DNA of 40,210 nt from Clostridiales bacterium (GCA_019423265.1 JAHZBS010000003.1:1-40210), one strand, 5' to 3'. Positions 16,046 to 25,211 are shown, numbered from the stretch's first letter. Made by a program: numbers and translations. Notes: generated from the letters alone by a model not told the origin.

Positions 16046-17656
16046 ATGAGTGGCAAACGTTTTCTCAGCATTATTTTGGCAGCATTGTTAATTGCCGGAA
16101 CAGTTTTGACAGGCTGTTCGAATTCCTCCGGCAACTCCAGCACCGGCAACTCTAGTACCGGGAACTCCGGCACCGGGGCTTCCGGCGAGAACGAGGCGAT
16201 CTTTACCTACGATGGCGAGACCGCCCCGGTTGTGAATGAGGATGTGACGATCCGCATCACTTGGCTTGCACAGAGCAGTGTTGTGGATGAAAATGAGACG
16301 CTTGTCATGCAGGAGATCCAAAAAGCATGGGGAGACAAGATCAACGTTGAGTGGGAGATCAAGGATTACAGCGAATACTCCGAAAGCGTCGGCCCACGCC
16401 TGAATGCAGGCGGCAGCCTGCCGGATGTCTGCGCGGTCCCCGGCGGTTTCGATGCCAACGGGATCTATTGGAAGTCCGGAATCTTCCAGGACATCAGTGC
16501 CTATTATGAAGAGTATGGCTACAATCTCAAGAAAAAATATGAGAGCTATCCGTCTATTTTAGAGCGCTTGCAGAACGAAGACGGTTCCATGTACTATGTG
16601 CCCGGCTTCGCCATGGACAAGGACTACGGCATTAATATGATGATCAACGGCAAGTGGCTGGAAGCCGTGGACATGGAAGCGCCCACGACGACGGAAGAGC
16701 TTTACAATGTGCTGAAAGCTTTTAGGGACAAGGACGCCAATGGAAACGGCCAGGCGGACGAGCTCCCGCTGACCTTTAATCCTGGGTATGAGGCCCATTT
16801 CAGCACGATCTACGGCATCACCCTTCTCGACAACTTTGGCCAGAACGACAGCGGCGAATGGGAAGTCCTTTGGACCTCGGACACGTATAAAGAATACCTC
16901 ACCTATATGAAGAAATTGTATGACGAGAAGCTGCTGGACAACAGCTGGTCCTCCAACGATGGCACCTCTATCACTACGAAGGTTGCAAACGACACCGTGG
17001 GCATGACGATGGCCTACAGCTGGTCCTGCTCCTATGAGTATTCCGCCTCTTACGACGAGTACGACGGCAGCGAGGGCATCTTCCACCTGATGATCCCGGT
17101 AAAAGCGCCTAATGGCAAGCAGTATTACCGCGGGATTGACTCGCTGGGCGGCGTTTATGGGATCACCCGCGAATGTGAACATCCGGATCTTGTCTTTGCC
17201 ATGATGGATTATCTCTACCAGGATGATATGGTGAAGCTCGCCAATCTGGGGATCAAGGGAACCGACTGGAAGGAAAACGAGGACGGTTCGATTTGGCTCG
17301 ACGAAGTACTGCTGGAAGATCCGGAGCGCATGGAGCAGCTGGGTACCAACCCGCGCTGCGTTCCCTTTGAACAGAGTGTCATCGCAATCGATCCGCAGTT
17401 CCCGAAGTGGCAGCAGGAGGAAAACGCTGCGCTCCGCGAATATATCGCGGAACCATTGACTTGGACCCCGGCAAATGAAGAGGATAAGGCTGTTTACGAG
17501 CAGTATATCACCGACCTGAACAAATACTGGTGGGAGCAGATGACGAAGTTCATCGTGGGCGACGCAAGCCTTGACGATTGGGACGCCTATGTGCAGAACT
17601 GCCAGAGCATGGGGCAGGATAAGCTTTTTGAAGTATTCCTGAATTCACAGAAATAA
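16046..17656 (+). CDS. Extracellular solute-binding lipoprotein (LplA-like oligosaccharide binder)
   Basis: A 536-residue protein with a lipoprotein signal peptide; lipobox VLTGC, lipidated Cys24. A low-complexity Gly/Asn/Ser/Thr linker follows (three GNSST-like repeats), then a large family 1 binding domain with many Trp/Tyr residues (SCSYEYSASYDEY, WQQEENAALREY) as in the LplA/YtcQ group that binds complex oligosaccharides. SD AAGGAGG lies 7 bases before the ATG. It heads the transport section; the permeases follow after a hairpin that may set its higher expression. Confidence 0.9.
   Translation: MSGKRFLSIILAALLIAGTVLTGCSNSSGNSSTGNSSTGNSGTGASGENEAIFTYDGETAPVVNEDVTIRITWLAQSSVVDENETLVMQEIQKAWGDKINVEWEIKDYSEYSESVGPRLNAGGSLPDVCAVPGGFDANGIYWKSGIFQDISAYYEEYGYNLKKKYESYPSILERLQNEDGSMYYVPGFAMDKDYGINMMINGKWLEAVDMEAPTTTEELYNVLKAFRDKDANGNGQADELPLTFNPGYEAHFSTIYGITLLDNFGQNDSGEWEVLWTSDTYKEYLTYMKKLYDEKLLDNSWSSNDGTSITTKVANDTVGMTMAYSWSCSYEYSASYDEYDGSEGIFHLMIPVKAPNGKQYYRGIDSLGGVYGITRECEHPDLVFAMMDYLYQDDMVKLANLGIKGTDWKENEDGSIWLDEVLLEDPERMEQLGTNPRCVPFEQSVIAIDPQFPKWQQEENAALREYIAEPLTWTPANEEDKAVYEQYITDLNKYWWEQMTKFIVGDASLDDWDAYVQNCQSMGQDKLFEVFLNSQK
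16130..16174 (+). repeat. Three 15-bp tandem repeats in the lipoprotein linker
   Basis: Three imperfect copies of GGCAACTCCAGCACC (16130-16144, 16145-16159, 16160-16174), each encoding GNSST or a variant. They make a flexible spacer between the lipid anchor and the binding domain and could change copy number by slippage without breaking the frame. Confidence 0.75.
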
Positions 17657-17680
17657 GTCTTTCATACAATTTTCGCATAA

Positions 17681-17732
17681 AGGGGCGCTGTCCTGATGTC
17701 CAAGCGGCGAAAGGCACCGCCCCTCTTCTTTT
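17681..17732 (+). terminator. Intercistronic hairpin between binding protein and permease genes
   Basis: AGGGGCGCTGTC (17681-17692) pairs with GGCACCGCCCCT (17713-17724) with one internal mismatch and one wobble pair, followed by CTTCTTTT. Such partial terminators or stabilising hairpins commonly sit after binding-protein genes and raise their product relative to the permeases. Confidence 0.6.
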
Positions 17733-17750
17733 GAAAGGTGGGGCTTCACG

Positions 17751-18704
17751 ATGACCCGAAAAATGACTGTGCCGGTTTCTGGCGGTCCCAAAACCAGAAA
17801 GCAGCGATTCCTCAAGGCCCTTAAACGGGATAAAAATCTCTATCTGATGTTTCTTCCGATTTTTGTGTGGTACATTATTTTCTGCTACGTTCCCCTTTAT
17901 GGCATTGTGCTTGCATTCCGTGAATTTGTTCCCGGCGCCGGGGTTTTTGGCGGCAAATGGGTGGGATTTCAATATTTTAATCAGTTCTTTTCCACGCCGT
18001 ATTTTTGGCGCGTGATCCGGAATACGGTGCTGATCAATGTGTATTCGCTGTTTTGGGGCTTTCCGGTTCCGATTATCTTTGCGCTGTGCATTACGGAGGT
18101 GCGCAACAGGGCCGTGAAGCGGGCGGTGCAGACGGTTTCCTATCTGCCGTATTTTATTTCGACCGTTGTGGTCTGCGGCATGATCAAACAGTTTCTTTCT
18201 CCTACGAACGGCATTATCAATGAGATCATCGTGATGCTGGGAGGAAATGCCATCGACTTTTTAAACGAGCCGGAATGGTTCCGCACGATTTACATCGCCT
18301 CTGATATTTGGCAGAACTTCGGCTTCAGCTCGATCATTTATATCGCCACCATCGGCGGAATCGATCCGCAGCTTTACGAGGCTGCGCAGGTTGACGGTAT
18401 TACAAAGTTTAAAGAGATCTGGTACATCACCCTTCCCGGTCTGCTGCCGCTGATTATGATGCAGCTGCTGCTATCCCTGGGCAGCATTTTGGGCGTCGGG
18501 TTTCAGAAGATCTATCTTCTCTACAACAACCTGACCAAGGAGGTCGCTGACGTCATTTCAACATATGTGTATGAGCGGGGCATCGTCAGCAATCAATACA
18601 GCTATTCTACGGCCGTAGGGCTGTTTCAGTCGTTGATCGGTTTCGTACTGACCTTTATCGCCAATAGGGCGTCCAAAAAGGTCACGAATTATGGACTGTG
18701 GTAA
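17751..18704 (+). CDS. ABC transporter permease, LplB type
   Basis: A 317-residue inner-membrane permease with about six membrane segments (first at about residues 34-57) and the EAA loop EAAQVDGITKFKEIWYITLPG that docks the ATPase. It is typical of the LplB/YtcP-partner group of carbohydrate importers (CUT1 family). AAAGGTGGGG lies upstream of the ATG. It works with the next gene and the lipoprotein at 16046. No ATP-binding subunit is encoded here, so a shared MsmK/UgpC-type ATPase encoded elsewhere is expected. Confidence 0.92.
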   Translation: MTRKMTVPVSGGPKTRKQRFLKALKRDKNLYLMFLPIFVWYIIFCYVPLYGIVLAFREFVPGAGVFGGKWVGFQYFNQFFSTPYFWRVIRNTVLINVYSLFWGFPVPIIFALCITEVRNRAVKRAVQTVSYLPYFISTVVVCGMIKQFLSPTNGIINEIIVMLGGNAIDFLNEPEWFRTIYIASDIWQNFGFSSIIYIATIGGIDPQLYEAAQVDGITKFKEIWYITLPGLLPLIMMQLLLSLGSILGVGFQKIYLLYNNLTKEVADVISTYVYERGIVSNQYSYSTAVGLFQSLIGFVLTFIANRASKKVTNYGLW

Positions 18705-18716
18705 GGAGGCTGCCGC

Positions 18717-19601
18717 ATGAAAGTGAAAAAACACTGTGCTTCCGATCGGATCTTTTATCTTTTGGTCGGGCTTATTATCATTATCGCCTTTTTTATCACC
18801 CTGCTCCCCTTTATGTATGTCATCGCGGTTTCCTTCAGCGATCTGAAAGCGGTCAACCGCGGCGAGGTGGGGATCTGGCCGGTTGGCTTTACGCTGGACG
18901 GTTATAAGCAGGTGCTGGGCCAGCCCAAGCTGTGGCGGGCCTATTACAACACCCTTTGGTATACCGTCGTCGGCACCGTATGCAACATAATCTTCACGGT
19001 TCTTGCCGCATATCCGCTTTCGCGCTACAGCTTTTCCGGACGCAAGGCATTGAACTTCTTCATTGCATTTACCATGTATTTTGGCGGCGGGATGATCCCG
19101 TTTTACCTCTTGATGGTGCAGCTGGGACTATACAATACCCGCATGGTCATGGTGATTCCGGGATTGATCAGCACGTGGAATGTGATGCTGTGCCGCTCTG
19201 CGTTTACAGAAATGCCGAACGAATTGGTCGAAAGCGCCCAGATCGATGGGGCAAACGACTGGAGGATTCTGTGGAAGATTGGGATCCCGCTCATCAAGCC
19301 GACGCTGGCCGTTGTGACGATGTATTATGCTATCGGCCACTGGAATGATTTCATGACGCCTCTGATCTACATCAACCGGGAGGATCTGCAGCCGCTGCAG
19401 CTGCTGCTCCGGCGCATTCTGACGCAGTTCTCTGACGATCTGATGAAGGGCGTGAACGTGATCGCCGCGCTAAAATCCGTGGCCTCTGTTCAGGTGCGCT
19501 ATGTAACCATTGTGGTGTCGATCGCGCCGATTCTGGCAATCTATCCATTTATTCAGAAATATTTTGTCAAGGGTATGATGGTCGGAGCGGTAAAAGGCTG
19601 A
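18717..19601 (+). CDS. ABC transporter permease, LplC/YtcP type
   Basis: A 294-residue permease, six predicted membrane segments, with the EAA-like loop ESAQIDGANDWRILWKIGIPL and the C-terminal motif YPFIQKYFVKGMMVGAVKG characteristic of the LplC/YtcP partner. It starts 12 bases after the LplB-type stop with AAGGAGG as SD. Second transmembrane subunit of the oligosaccharide importer. Confidence 0.93.
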   Translation: MKVKKHCASDRIFYLLVGLIIIIAFFITLLPFMYVIAVSFSDLKAVNRGEVGIWPVGFTLDGYKQVLGQPKLWRAYYNTLWYTVVGTVCNIIFTVLAAYPLSRYSFSGRKALNFFIAFTMYFGGGMIPFYLLMVQLGLYNTRMVMVIPGLISTWNVMLCRSAFTEMPNELVESAQIDGANDWRILWKIGIPLIKPTLAVVTMYYAIGHWNDFMTPLIYINREDLQPLQLLLRRILTQFSDDLMKGVNVIAALKSVASVQVRYVTIVVSIAPILAIYPFIQKYFVKGMMVGAVKG

Positions 19602-19637
19602 TTGCCTCTAGATTGAATAAAGAAAGCGAGAAAAAAC

Positions 19638-20498
19638 GTGTTAATCCTGATCCTGCTATTGCTGTCCCTTGTGACGGTAATGACCGCCATGTGGCCCATC
19701 AACAAGTTCGCGACAAAAAATGGCGCCCGGGCAGAAGCGTTGGGCATGATGATCTGTGTCAGCGGCCTGATTCTGTCCATCATTTATCTGCTGGCCAGCG
19801 GCAATTCCTGGGGCAACTGGAAGATCTGGGTATTGGGAATTTGCGGAGGCTTTGCCTATTCAGTTGGCTTTTTTGTGCTGATCACAAACTGCCTGACCAT
19901 CGGGCCGGTGGGCCTGACAACCGCCATGAACAATATGGGAATGATCGGTCCTCTGGTTATCGGACTGCTCTTTTTTGGGGAATGGAGAACCTTTTCCCTT
20001 GTAAAAGCTTTCGGCCTTGCTGCGATTTTAATCTGTGTCGTTCTTATTGCCACGCAGTCGTCCAGTAAGAACGGAACCGTATCCTTCCGGTGGTTCCGCA
20101 TGGCCTTTGGCGGCTGGCTTCTGTCCTGCATGTCCTTGGGCTGTCAGTACCTTTCCAGCCGTGTAGATCCAGACGGATATCTGCTTTATACGGTCGCATA
20201 TTTTGCCAGTGCCCTTGTGATTCTTTGTGGGGTCACCTGGCATCGATATCATTCCGGCCCAAACCGCACGGAAATTATTGCAGGATTGCCGTCAGGAATC
20301 TTGTCCTCTCTGGAAACGCCTCTTTCTATGTTTCTGGTGACTAAATTGCCGGCCTTTGTCCTGTATCCGGTTTCCGTGACCCTTCCGATGATCACGGTCC
20401 TTTTTATTGGACGAATCTTTTTTAAGGAGCATATGAGCCGGACATGCTGGCTTGCCTGTATGGTGGCGATCATTGGCATGGTTGCCATCAATCTTTGA
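19638..20498 (+). CDS. EamA/DMT-family transporter
   Basis: A 286-residue protein with about ten hydrophobic segments arranged as two five-helix repeats (NNMGMIGPLVIGLLFFGEW in the first, TLPMITVLFIGRIFFKEH in the second), the drug/metabolite transporter pattern. GTG start at 19638 with a weak SD (GAAAGCGAG); an ATG at 19680 is possible but would cut the first helix. It lies inside the glycan operon, 36 bases after the permease. It may export a released by-product (for example acetate or a sugar derivative) or take up a monosaccharide; direction cannot be told from sequence. Confidence 0.82.
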   Translation: MLILILLLLSLVTVMTAMWPINKFATKNGARAEALGMMICVSGLILSIIYLLASGNSWGNWKIWVLGICGGFAYSVGFFVLITNCLTIGPVGLTTAMNNMGMIGPLVIGLLFFGEWRTFSLVKAFGLAAILICVVLIATQSSSKNGTVSFRWFRMAFGGWLLSCMSLGCQYLSSRVDPDGYLLYTVAYFASALVILCGVTWHRYHSGPNRTEIIAGLPSGILSSLETPLSMFLVTKLPAFVLYPVSVTLPMITVLFIGRIFFKEHMSRTCWLACMVAIIGMVAINL

Positions 20499-20547
20499 TA
20501 GTTTCAAACGAATTGGTCGAAGCGTAATGGGAAGAAAGGAGATATTT

Positions 20548-22440
20548 ATGAAACTGAATCTCAAGGGGACTCCTTCCCATTTGGAGCCCGGTCTTTCCGC
20601 AGTCGCGCCGGAGCTTCACTTGGAATTCTCCCCGGAAGGCATTCCCGTAACGGTGGAGTCAGGCAGATTCCTTTTGGCGGAGCTTTCTGCGGGTGCAGGC
20701 CGCATTGTCTATTCCAAAGAGGCGGAGCTTTTCCGGGCGCTGGCTCACATGGCTCGGGAGGGCGTCGGTTGCCGCGTCCAGGAGCACGCCTGCTTTGATG
20801 AAAACGGTCTGATGCTGGAGGCCTCCCGGAATGCAGTGCCCAACACGGAAACCGTGAAGCTTCTGCTGCGGCGAATGGCGCTGATGGGCCTGAATGTGCT
20901 GATGCTGTACACGGAGGATACCTACGAGGTGGAAGGCTACCCTTATTTTGGCTATCTGAGGGGCGGCTATACCAAGGCGCAGCTGAGGGAACTGGACGAT
21001 TACGCTTACGCTCTGGGCATAGAGATGTTTCCCTGCATTCAGACGCTTGGCCATTCTGCCAAGATCCTTCGCTGGACAAAGTCTATGGGCTATCTTGCCG
21101 ATACCGCAGATGTGCTCCTGACTGGCGAAGAAAAGACGTATCGGTACATCCGGCAGATTATGAAGGATGCCAGTGAGCCCTATCGCTCCAAGCGCATCCA
21201 CATCGGCATGGACGAGAGCAATGGACTTGGAACCGGCGCATACCGAGCTCTCCACGGCGACCGGCCGAGAATCGATATTTTCCAGGAGCATGTTGACCGC
21301 GTCATTGGAATTTCCAAGGATCTGGGACTGAAGCCCATGATCTGGAGCGATATGTATTTTGCGTTTCTTTCTCCTTCCGGTGACTACGATCCCAATACGG
21401 ACTATCCTCAGAGCATGGCGGATAGGATTCCCCAGGAGCTTTCTCTGGTCTACTGGGACTACTATCACCATACGGAAGAGTTTTATTCCGATATAATCGC
21501 GCAGCACCGTATGGCCAAATCGCCGCTGTATTTTGCCGGCGGTCTTTGGAACTGGTGTACTCCGGCAGTGAACCAGGAGCATATGCTCTCTACCAGCCTT
21601 CCCGCGCTCCGCGCCTGCCGGGATAACGGCGTCCGGCAGGTATTCGCCACCTCCTGGGGAGACGACGGTGCGGAAAGCTCCCCGCTAGCCCTTCTCTACG
21701 GCTTGCAGGTTTATGCGGAGTTTCAGTACGCCGGTGAGTATGACGAAGCAGAGGTCAAACGCCGCTTTGCCGCTCTTCACAGGGCCGATCCTGGCGCGTT
21801 TCTGGATCTCGGAAAATTCGACATGGTTCCCAAAGCCGTAAAAGGAAAGGCGTTGGCTCCCAATCCGTCGCATTTCCTCCTTTACGAGGATCCGATCACC
21901 ATTCTCTTTGAAAAGGAGCTGGAAGGAGTGCCGCTGACCGAACATTACCGGGAGCTCCATCAGATGTATTGCGGCTATTACGAGAACGCCGGACCGGAAT
22001 ACAGGCTTCTCTGGGAGTTCTACAGAGACCTTTCCGGCGTGCTCTACAAAAAGTGTCTGTGGCGGGACGAGGCCCCTCTAGCTGTGCGCCGAAAGGATCG
22101 GAATGCTGCCGGAAAACTGGCGGCCTTTGAGGAAGGACTGTATCGGGATATCCTGGAGTTTTCCGACTGCTGGTACCGGCTCTGGAGCCGATGCAACCAT
22201 CCCCAGGGCTGGGATGTTCTGGACCTTCGCATGGGCGCTCTTGCCGCCCGGACCAAGACGGCGGCTCGCCGGATGAAGGAATTTTCCGAGGGCATCGTGG
22301 AGACCATTCCGGAAATGGACCAGGAGAAGCTTCCCTATGCCGGGGAGGTCTGCCCTTGGTTCTCCGCAGACTTTGAGCAGGGCGTAGGCTATTACGGCTC
22401 CTGGGCCGGCAGCATTACCGTCAGTCATCTTACAAATTAA
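20548..22440 (+). CDS. GH20-like beta-N-acetylhexosaminidase
   Basis: A 630-residue cytosolic enzyme. A small N-terminal alpha/beta domain (residues 1-95) leads to a TIM-barrel with MLYTEDTYEVEGYPYFGYLRG, FPCIQTLGHSAKILRW and HIGMDESNGLGTG. The Asp222-Glu223 pair in that last motif matches the DE pair of GH20, where Asp orients the substrate N-acetyl group and Glu is the acid/base. Later W-containing motifs (MIWSDMYF, YWDYYHH, ATSWGDDG) line the pocket. Start at 20548 with GAAAGGAG; an upstream in-frame ATG lies inside the EamA gene. It would release terminal GlcNAc or GalNAc from the imported oligosaccharide. No signal peptide. Confidence 0.82.
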   Translation: MKLNLKGTPSHLEPGLSAVAPELHLEFSPEGIPVTVESGRFLLAELSAGAGRIVYSKEAELFRALAHMAREGVGCRVQEHACFDENGLMLEASRNAVPNTETVKLLLRRMALMGLNVLMLYTEDTYEVEGYPYFGYLRGGYTKAQLRELDDYAYALGIEMFPCIQTLGHSAKILRWTKSMGYLADTADVLLTGEEKTYRYIRQIMKDASEPYRSKRIHIGMDESNGLGTGAYRALHGDRPRIDIFQEHVDRVIGISKDLGLKPMIWSDMYFAFLSPSGDYDPNTDYPQSMADRIPQELSLVYWDYYHHTEEFYSDIIAQHRMAKSPLYFAGGLWNWCTPAVNQEHMLSTSLPALRACRDNGVRQVFATSWGDDGAESSPLALLYGLQVYAEFQYAGEYDEAEVKRRFAALHRADPGAFLDLGKFDMVPKAVKGKALAPNPSHFLLYEDPITILFEKELEGVPLTEHYRELHQMYCGYYENAGPEYRLLWEFYRDLSGVLYKKCLWRDEAPLAVRRKDRNAAGKLAAFEEGLYRDILEFSDCWYRLWSRCNHPQGWDVLDLRMGALAARTKTAARRMKEFSEGIVETIPEMDQEKLPYAGEVCPWFSADFEQGVGYYGSWAGSITVSHLTN

Positions 22441-22451
22441 GGAGGGGTTGT

Positions 22452-23183
22452 ATGGATCTGATTTTTTTCGGCGGTCAGAGCAATATGGAGGGCCAGACCG
22501 ATTCGCTTCCGGCGGATACCGGGGCGATTGAAAGTGCGGTAGAATACAAGTTTAAGACGAATGAGTTTGTCCCCCTGCGGCATCCCGCCGGGGAGGACGT
22601 TCCTCCCTGGCTCTGGGGAGCAAACGACGGCCACGGATCGCTTCTTCCGGATTTCTGCCGTAGCTATTGCAGTGTTCATCCGGTGAAGATCGCCGCAGTC
22701 CACGCGGCAAAGGGCGCGACGACCATTGATGACTGGGTCCCTGGCGGTGAGCTTTACAATGCTGCCGTCGAGAAACAGCAGGCGGCTCTCCGCGCCGCCG
22801 GTGTAGAGGTCGGTCACGTTTTCTACGTCTGGCTTCAGGGAGAATCCGACGCGATCCGGAAGCTGCCGGAGGCGGAATATCTTCAAAAAATCATTGCGTT
22901 TAAGGACGCTTTGAAACGGGATTGCGGCATTGAAAAATTCGGCATTATCCGCGTGGGCTATTTTGTCGGCGGTGAGGACGACGAAGTCATTATGAATGCC
23001 CAGGAGCGCGCGGTAAAAGAGGACGGCGATTTTCTCATGCTCACCCGCATCACGGCCAAGCTTTCCCGAGATCACCGGTATCTGAATCCCGAAGCCGCCG
23101 GACACTATAACAACGAAGCGCTTTCCTTGATAGGAAGAGAAGCAGGTGAAGCGCTGGGACGCTATGCCGCCTGTTTGAAATGA
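22452..23183 (+). CDS. Sialate O-acetylesterase-like (SASA) hydrolase
   Basis: A 243-residue cytosolic SGNH-type esterase of the SASA family: FFGGQSNMEGQ (Ser10), AVHAAKGATTIDDW (oxyanion block), YVWLQGESDA (QGESD signature) and NPEAAGHYN near the C-terminus (catalytic His). It is more canonical than the first SASA gene at 11232. It starts 11 bases after the GH20 stop with TTAAGGAGG and its own stop overlaps the next start. Role: removal of O-acetyl groups from the imported sugar. Confidence 0.87.
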   Translation: MDLIFFGGQSNMEGQTDSLPADTGAIESAVEYKFKTNEFVPLRHPAGEDVPPWLWGANDGHGSLLPDFCRSYCSVHPVKIAAVHAAKGATTIDDWVPGGELYNAAVEKQQAALRAAGVEVGHVFYVWLQGESDAIRKLPEAEYLQKIIAFKDALKRDCGIEKFGIIRVGYFVGGEDDEVIMNAQERAVKEDGDFLMLTRITAKLSRDHRYLNPEAAGHYNNEALSLIGREAGEALGRYAACLK

Positions 23184-24052
23184 GGACGCTTTTGATGAGC
23201 CACTGGCTAACGACCGATCCGGAACTGGGACGACTTCTCTGGTTCACAGACGGAAAAACGGAGATTGCGGCGGCGCTGGATTTCGGCATCCGGCTCCTAC
23301 ATCTTTCCTGTACTGGCCGAGAGAATCTTTTTTACCGCCAGCCAAAGGACGATCGGGAATTTGTTACAGAGGAAGGCTGGAGGATCTATGGCGGGCACCG
23401 GCTTTGGACCGCGCCGGAAGGGGATTGGTCCTATTTTCCGGATAATAAGCCGGTTCAATGGGAACTGCTGGAGAACGGTGTTGTGCTGCGCCAGGAGGAT
23501 CCTTGGCTGGGGCTGACGAAAGCTCTGACCGCGGTTTTCCTCCCCAGCGGGGAGGTGCAGGTGGACCATACCGTCTGCAATACGGATCGGAAACCGATAA
23601 CCTGCGGCGTTTGGGGAATCAGCACCCTGGCCCCCGGCGGTTTAGGGGAGGTGACGCTTTCGCCGGAGTCTGCCGACGAATATGCCCCCAGCCGGAATTT
23701 CTGCCTTTGGGGCAATACCAGCATCACAGATCCCCGCATTTCCATGCAAAAGGACCGCCTTTATATCCGTCACATTTCCAAGGATGATTTTTTTAAAATG
23801 GGGCTGTATACGACGGCGGGGGAAGCGGTCTTTCAGAATTTCGGACAGCGCTTCACCTGCCTTTTCGGCAGCAGTGAACAGCCCTATCCCGATTCCGGCA
23901 GCAACTTTGAGATTTATTTAAGCCGGAATATGATGGAGCTGGAGACATTGGGCGGCCTTCGCACTCTGCTTCCCGGAGAAACCGCCGTACATCGGGAGAT
24001 TTGGCGTGTGTCAAACCTTACAGGAACATTGTCATATACAAAGGAAGGGTGA
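23180..24052 (+). CDS. DUF4380 family protein (aldose-epimerase-like beta-sandwich)
   Basis: A 290-residue cytosolic protein, rich in strands, with GWRIYGGHRLWTAPEGD, CGVWGISTLAPGG and YPDSGSNFEIYLSRNMMELETLG, features of the DUF4380 group that resembles galactose-mutarotase-type folds. A role in sugar epimerisation or binding is possible but not established. Its ATG overlaps the stop of the SASA esterase (ATGA), so it belongs to the same operon and is its last gene. Its 3' end overlaps the convergent ATPase remnant by 35 bases. A second ATG at 23195 is an alternative start. Confidence 0.78.
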   Translation: MRTLLMSHWLTTDPELGRLLWFTDGKTEIAAALDFGIRLLHLSCTGRENLFYRQPKDDREFVTEEGWRIYGGHRLWTAPEGDWSYFPDNKPVQWELLENGVVLRQEDPWLGLTKALTAVFLPSGEVQVDHTVCNTDRKPITCGVWGISTLAPGGLGEVTLSPESADEYAPSRNFCLWGNTSITDPRISMQKDRLYIRHISKDDFFKMGLYTTAGEAVFQNFGQRFTCLFGSSEQPYPDSGSNFEIYLSRNMMELETLGGLRTLLPGETAVHREIWRVSNLTGTLSYTKEG

Positions 24053-25058
24053 TTTTGGTATCGCTAACACCCAAATTACCGGAAACCAACTTATAGGCAT
24101 ACGGCGGGGCGTAGTGTTTGATAAAATTATTCAGTGATACAGTAGTGCCGTTTTTCGATTTGACTTCCACAGGGATCACGCAGCCGTCTTTTGCAAAAAG
24201 GAATTCAATTTCCTGGGTATTCTTATCATTTTTGAAATAGTTGAGCGAGAATCCACGCTTTATCAGCATATCAAACACCAGATTTTCATAAATCCCTCCC
24301 TTTGCAGGGCCGGTCAGCGTATCTTTGAGTAAAGCGGCCTGCGTTTCAAACCCATACAAAGAGGTCAATAGCCCTATGTCTGTCACATACACCTTAAACT
24401 GGTCAGGCTTCTCATAAGCCACAAGAGGGAACTGTGGCGTAGACACATTGACTGCCTCCGGCATACCGCCGATCGCCAAATATTCCCTCAGCAGCGAGAT
24501 AAACTGCTCATGGATTCCGTTTTCGACTTTTACTTTTTTGTCAAAGTATTCTCTCAGTACGGCGATTGCTTCCGGCGTTTTTCCCACTGCCCATAAGAAT
24601 TCCTCAAAGTCCAAAGAATACATTTCTATGGTCCGTTCATAACCCACAGGGATGGAAGCCATTTCCTTATAATGTAGACCAAGCAAAGACCCTGAAGAGA
24701 TCACGTCATATTGATCATCAATGGCAAGAAATTTCAACGCTGTCCTTGCATTTGGGCAATCCTGAATTTCATCCAGGAAAATTAAGGTACTGCCGGAGAC
24801 AAAATGCACATCATTGACATACAGGGAGATTTTCTTGTAAATTTCAACCGGTTCCAGAGAGCCTTCAAAAATTTCTTTGTATTCGGGATTTTTGTAAAAA
24901 TTCAGATAAATATAGTTTGTATAATTGTCTTTACCAAACTTCTCGATAATAAAGGTTTTGCCGATCTGCCTTGCCCCCTGCACTAAAAGGCACTCTTTAT
25001 AGGCTGTTGTCAATAGAGTATGCAACGAATTTGACGATGTTAAATTAAAAAAGTGCAA
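24018..25058 (-). pseudogene. DUF4143-type ATPase, probable pseudogene with internal deletion
   Basis: A 346-codon frame with Walker A QGARQIGKT (about residues 27-35), Walker B LIFLDEIQD, and the C-terminal DUF4143 nuclease-like part (GGIYENLVFDMLIKRG, EIEFLFAKDG, IPVEVKSK). In full members about 100 residues lie between GGMPEAV and NVSTPQFPL; here the two are directly joined (junction near 24447-24452). This is a clean in-frame deletion that removes the middle of the protein. The only start is a TTG at 25058, without an SD, inside a tandem-repeat array. I conclude it is probably non-functional, though the open frame leaves some chance of a short active form. Confidence 0.75.
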
Positions 25059-25107
25059 TTATTTTGACGATATAAATTACAAAAATTGCAATGAATTTGA
25101 TAATGGC
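25021..25107. repeat. 33-bp tandem repeat, three copies, at the 5' end of the first ATPase
   Basis: Copies start at exactly 25021, 25054 and 25087 (third partial). The shared core is TGCAA-N3-ATTTTGA-like (TGCAACGAATTTGACGATG, TGCAATTATTTTGACGATA, TGCAATGAATTTGATAATG), with AT-rich fillers. It overlaps the presumed start of the DUF4143 ATPase. There are no distinct spacers, so it is not a CRISPR. Confidence 0.8.
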
Positions 25108-25153
25108 GGCAGGTTTGAAATGACGTATCAAAGCAATCATCAGAAAATGTAGC

Positions 25154-25188
25154 GAGGTGTACAGTTTTGCCCTTAAACCGTACACCTC
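25154..25188 (-). terminator. Hairpin terminator after the second ATPase remnant
   Basis: GAGGTGTAC (25154-25162) pairs with GTACACCTC (25180-25188), with an inner GTTT/AAAC helix. It lies directly downstream of the minus-strand stop at 25212. Confidence 0.6.
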
Positions 25189-25211
25189 ATTTTAGTGCTG
25201 ACAGCGTTTTT

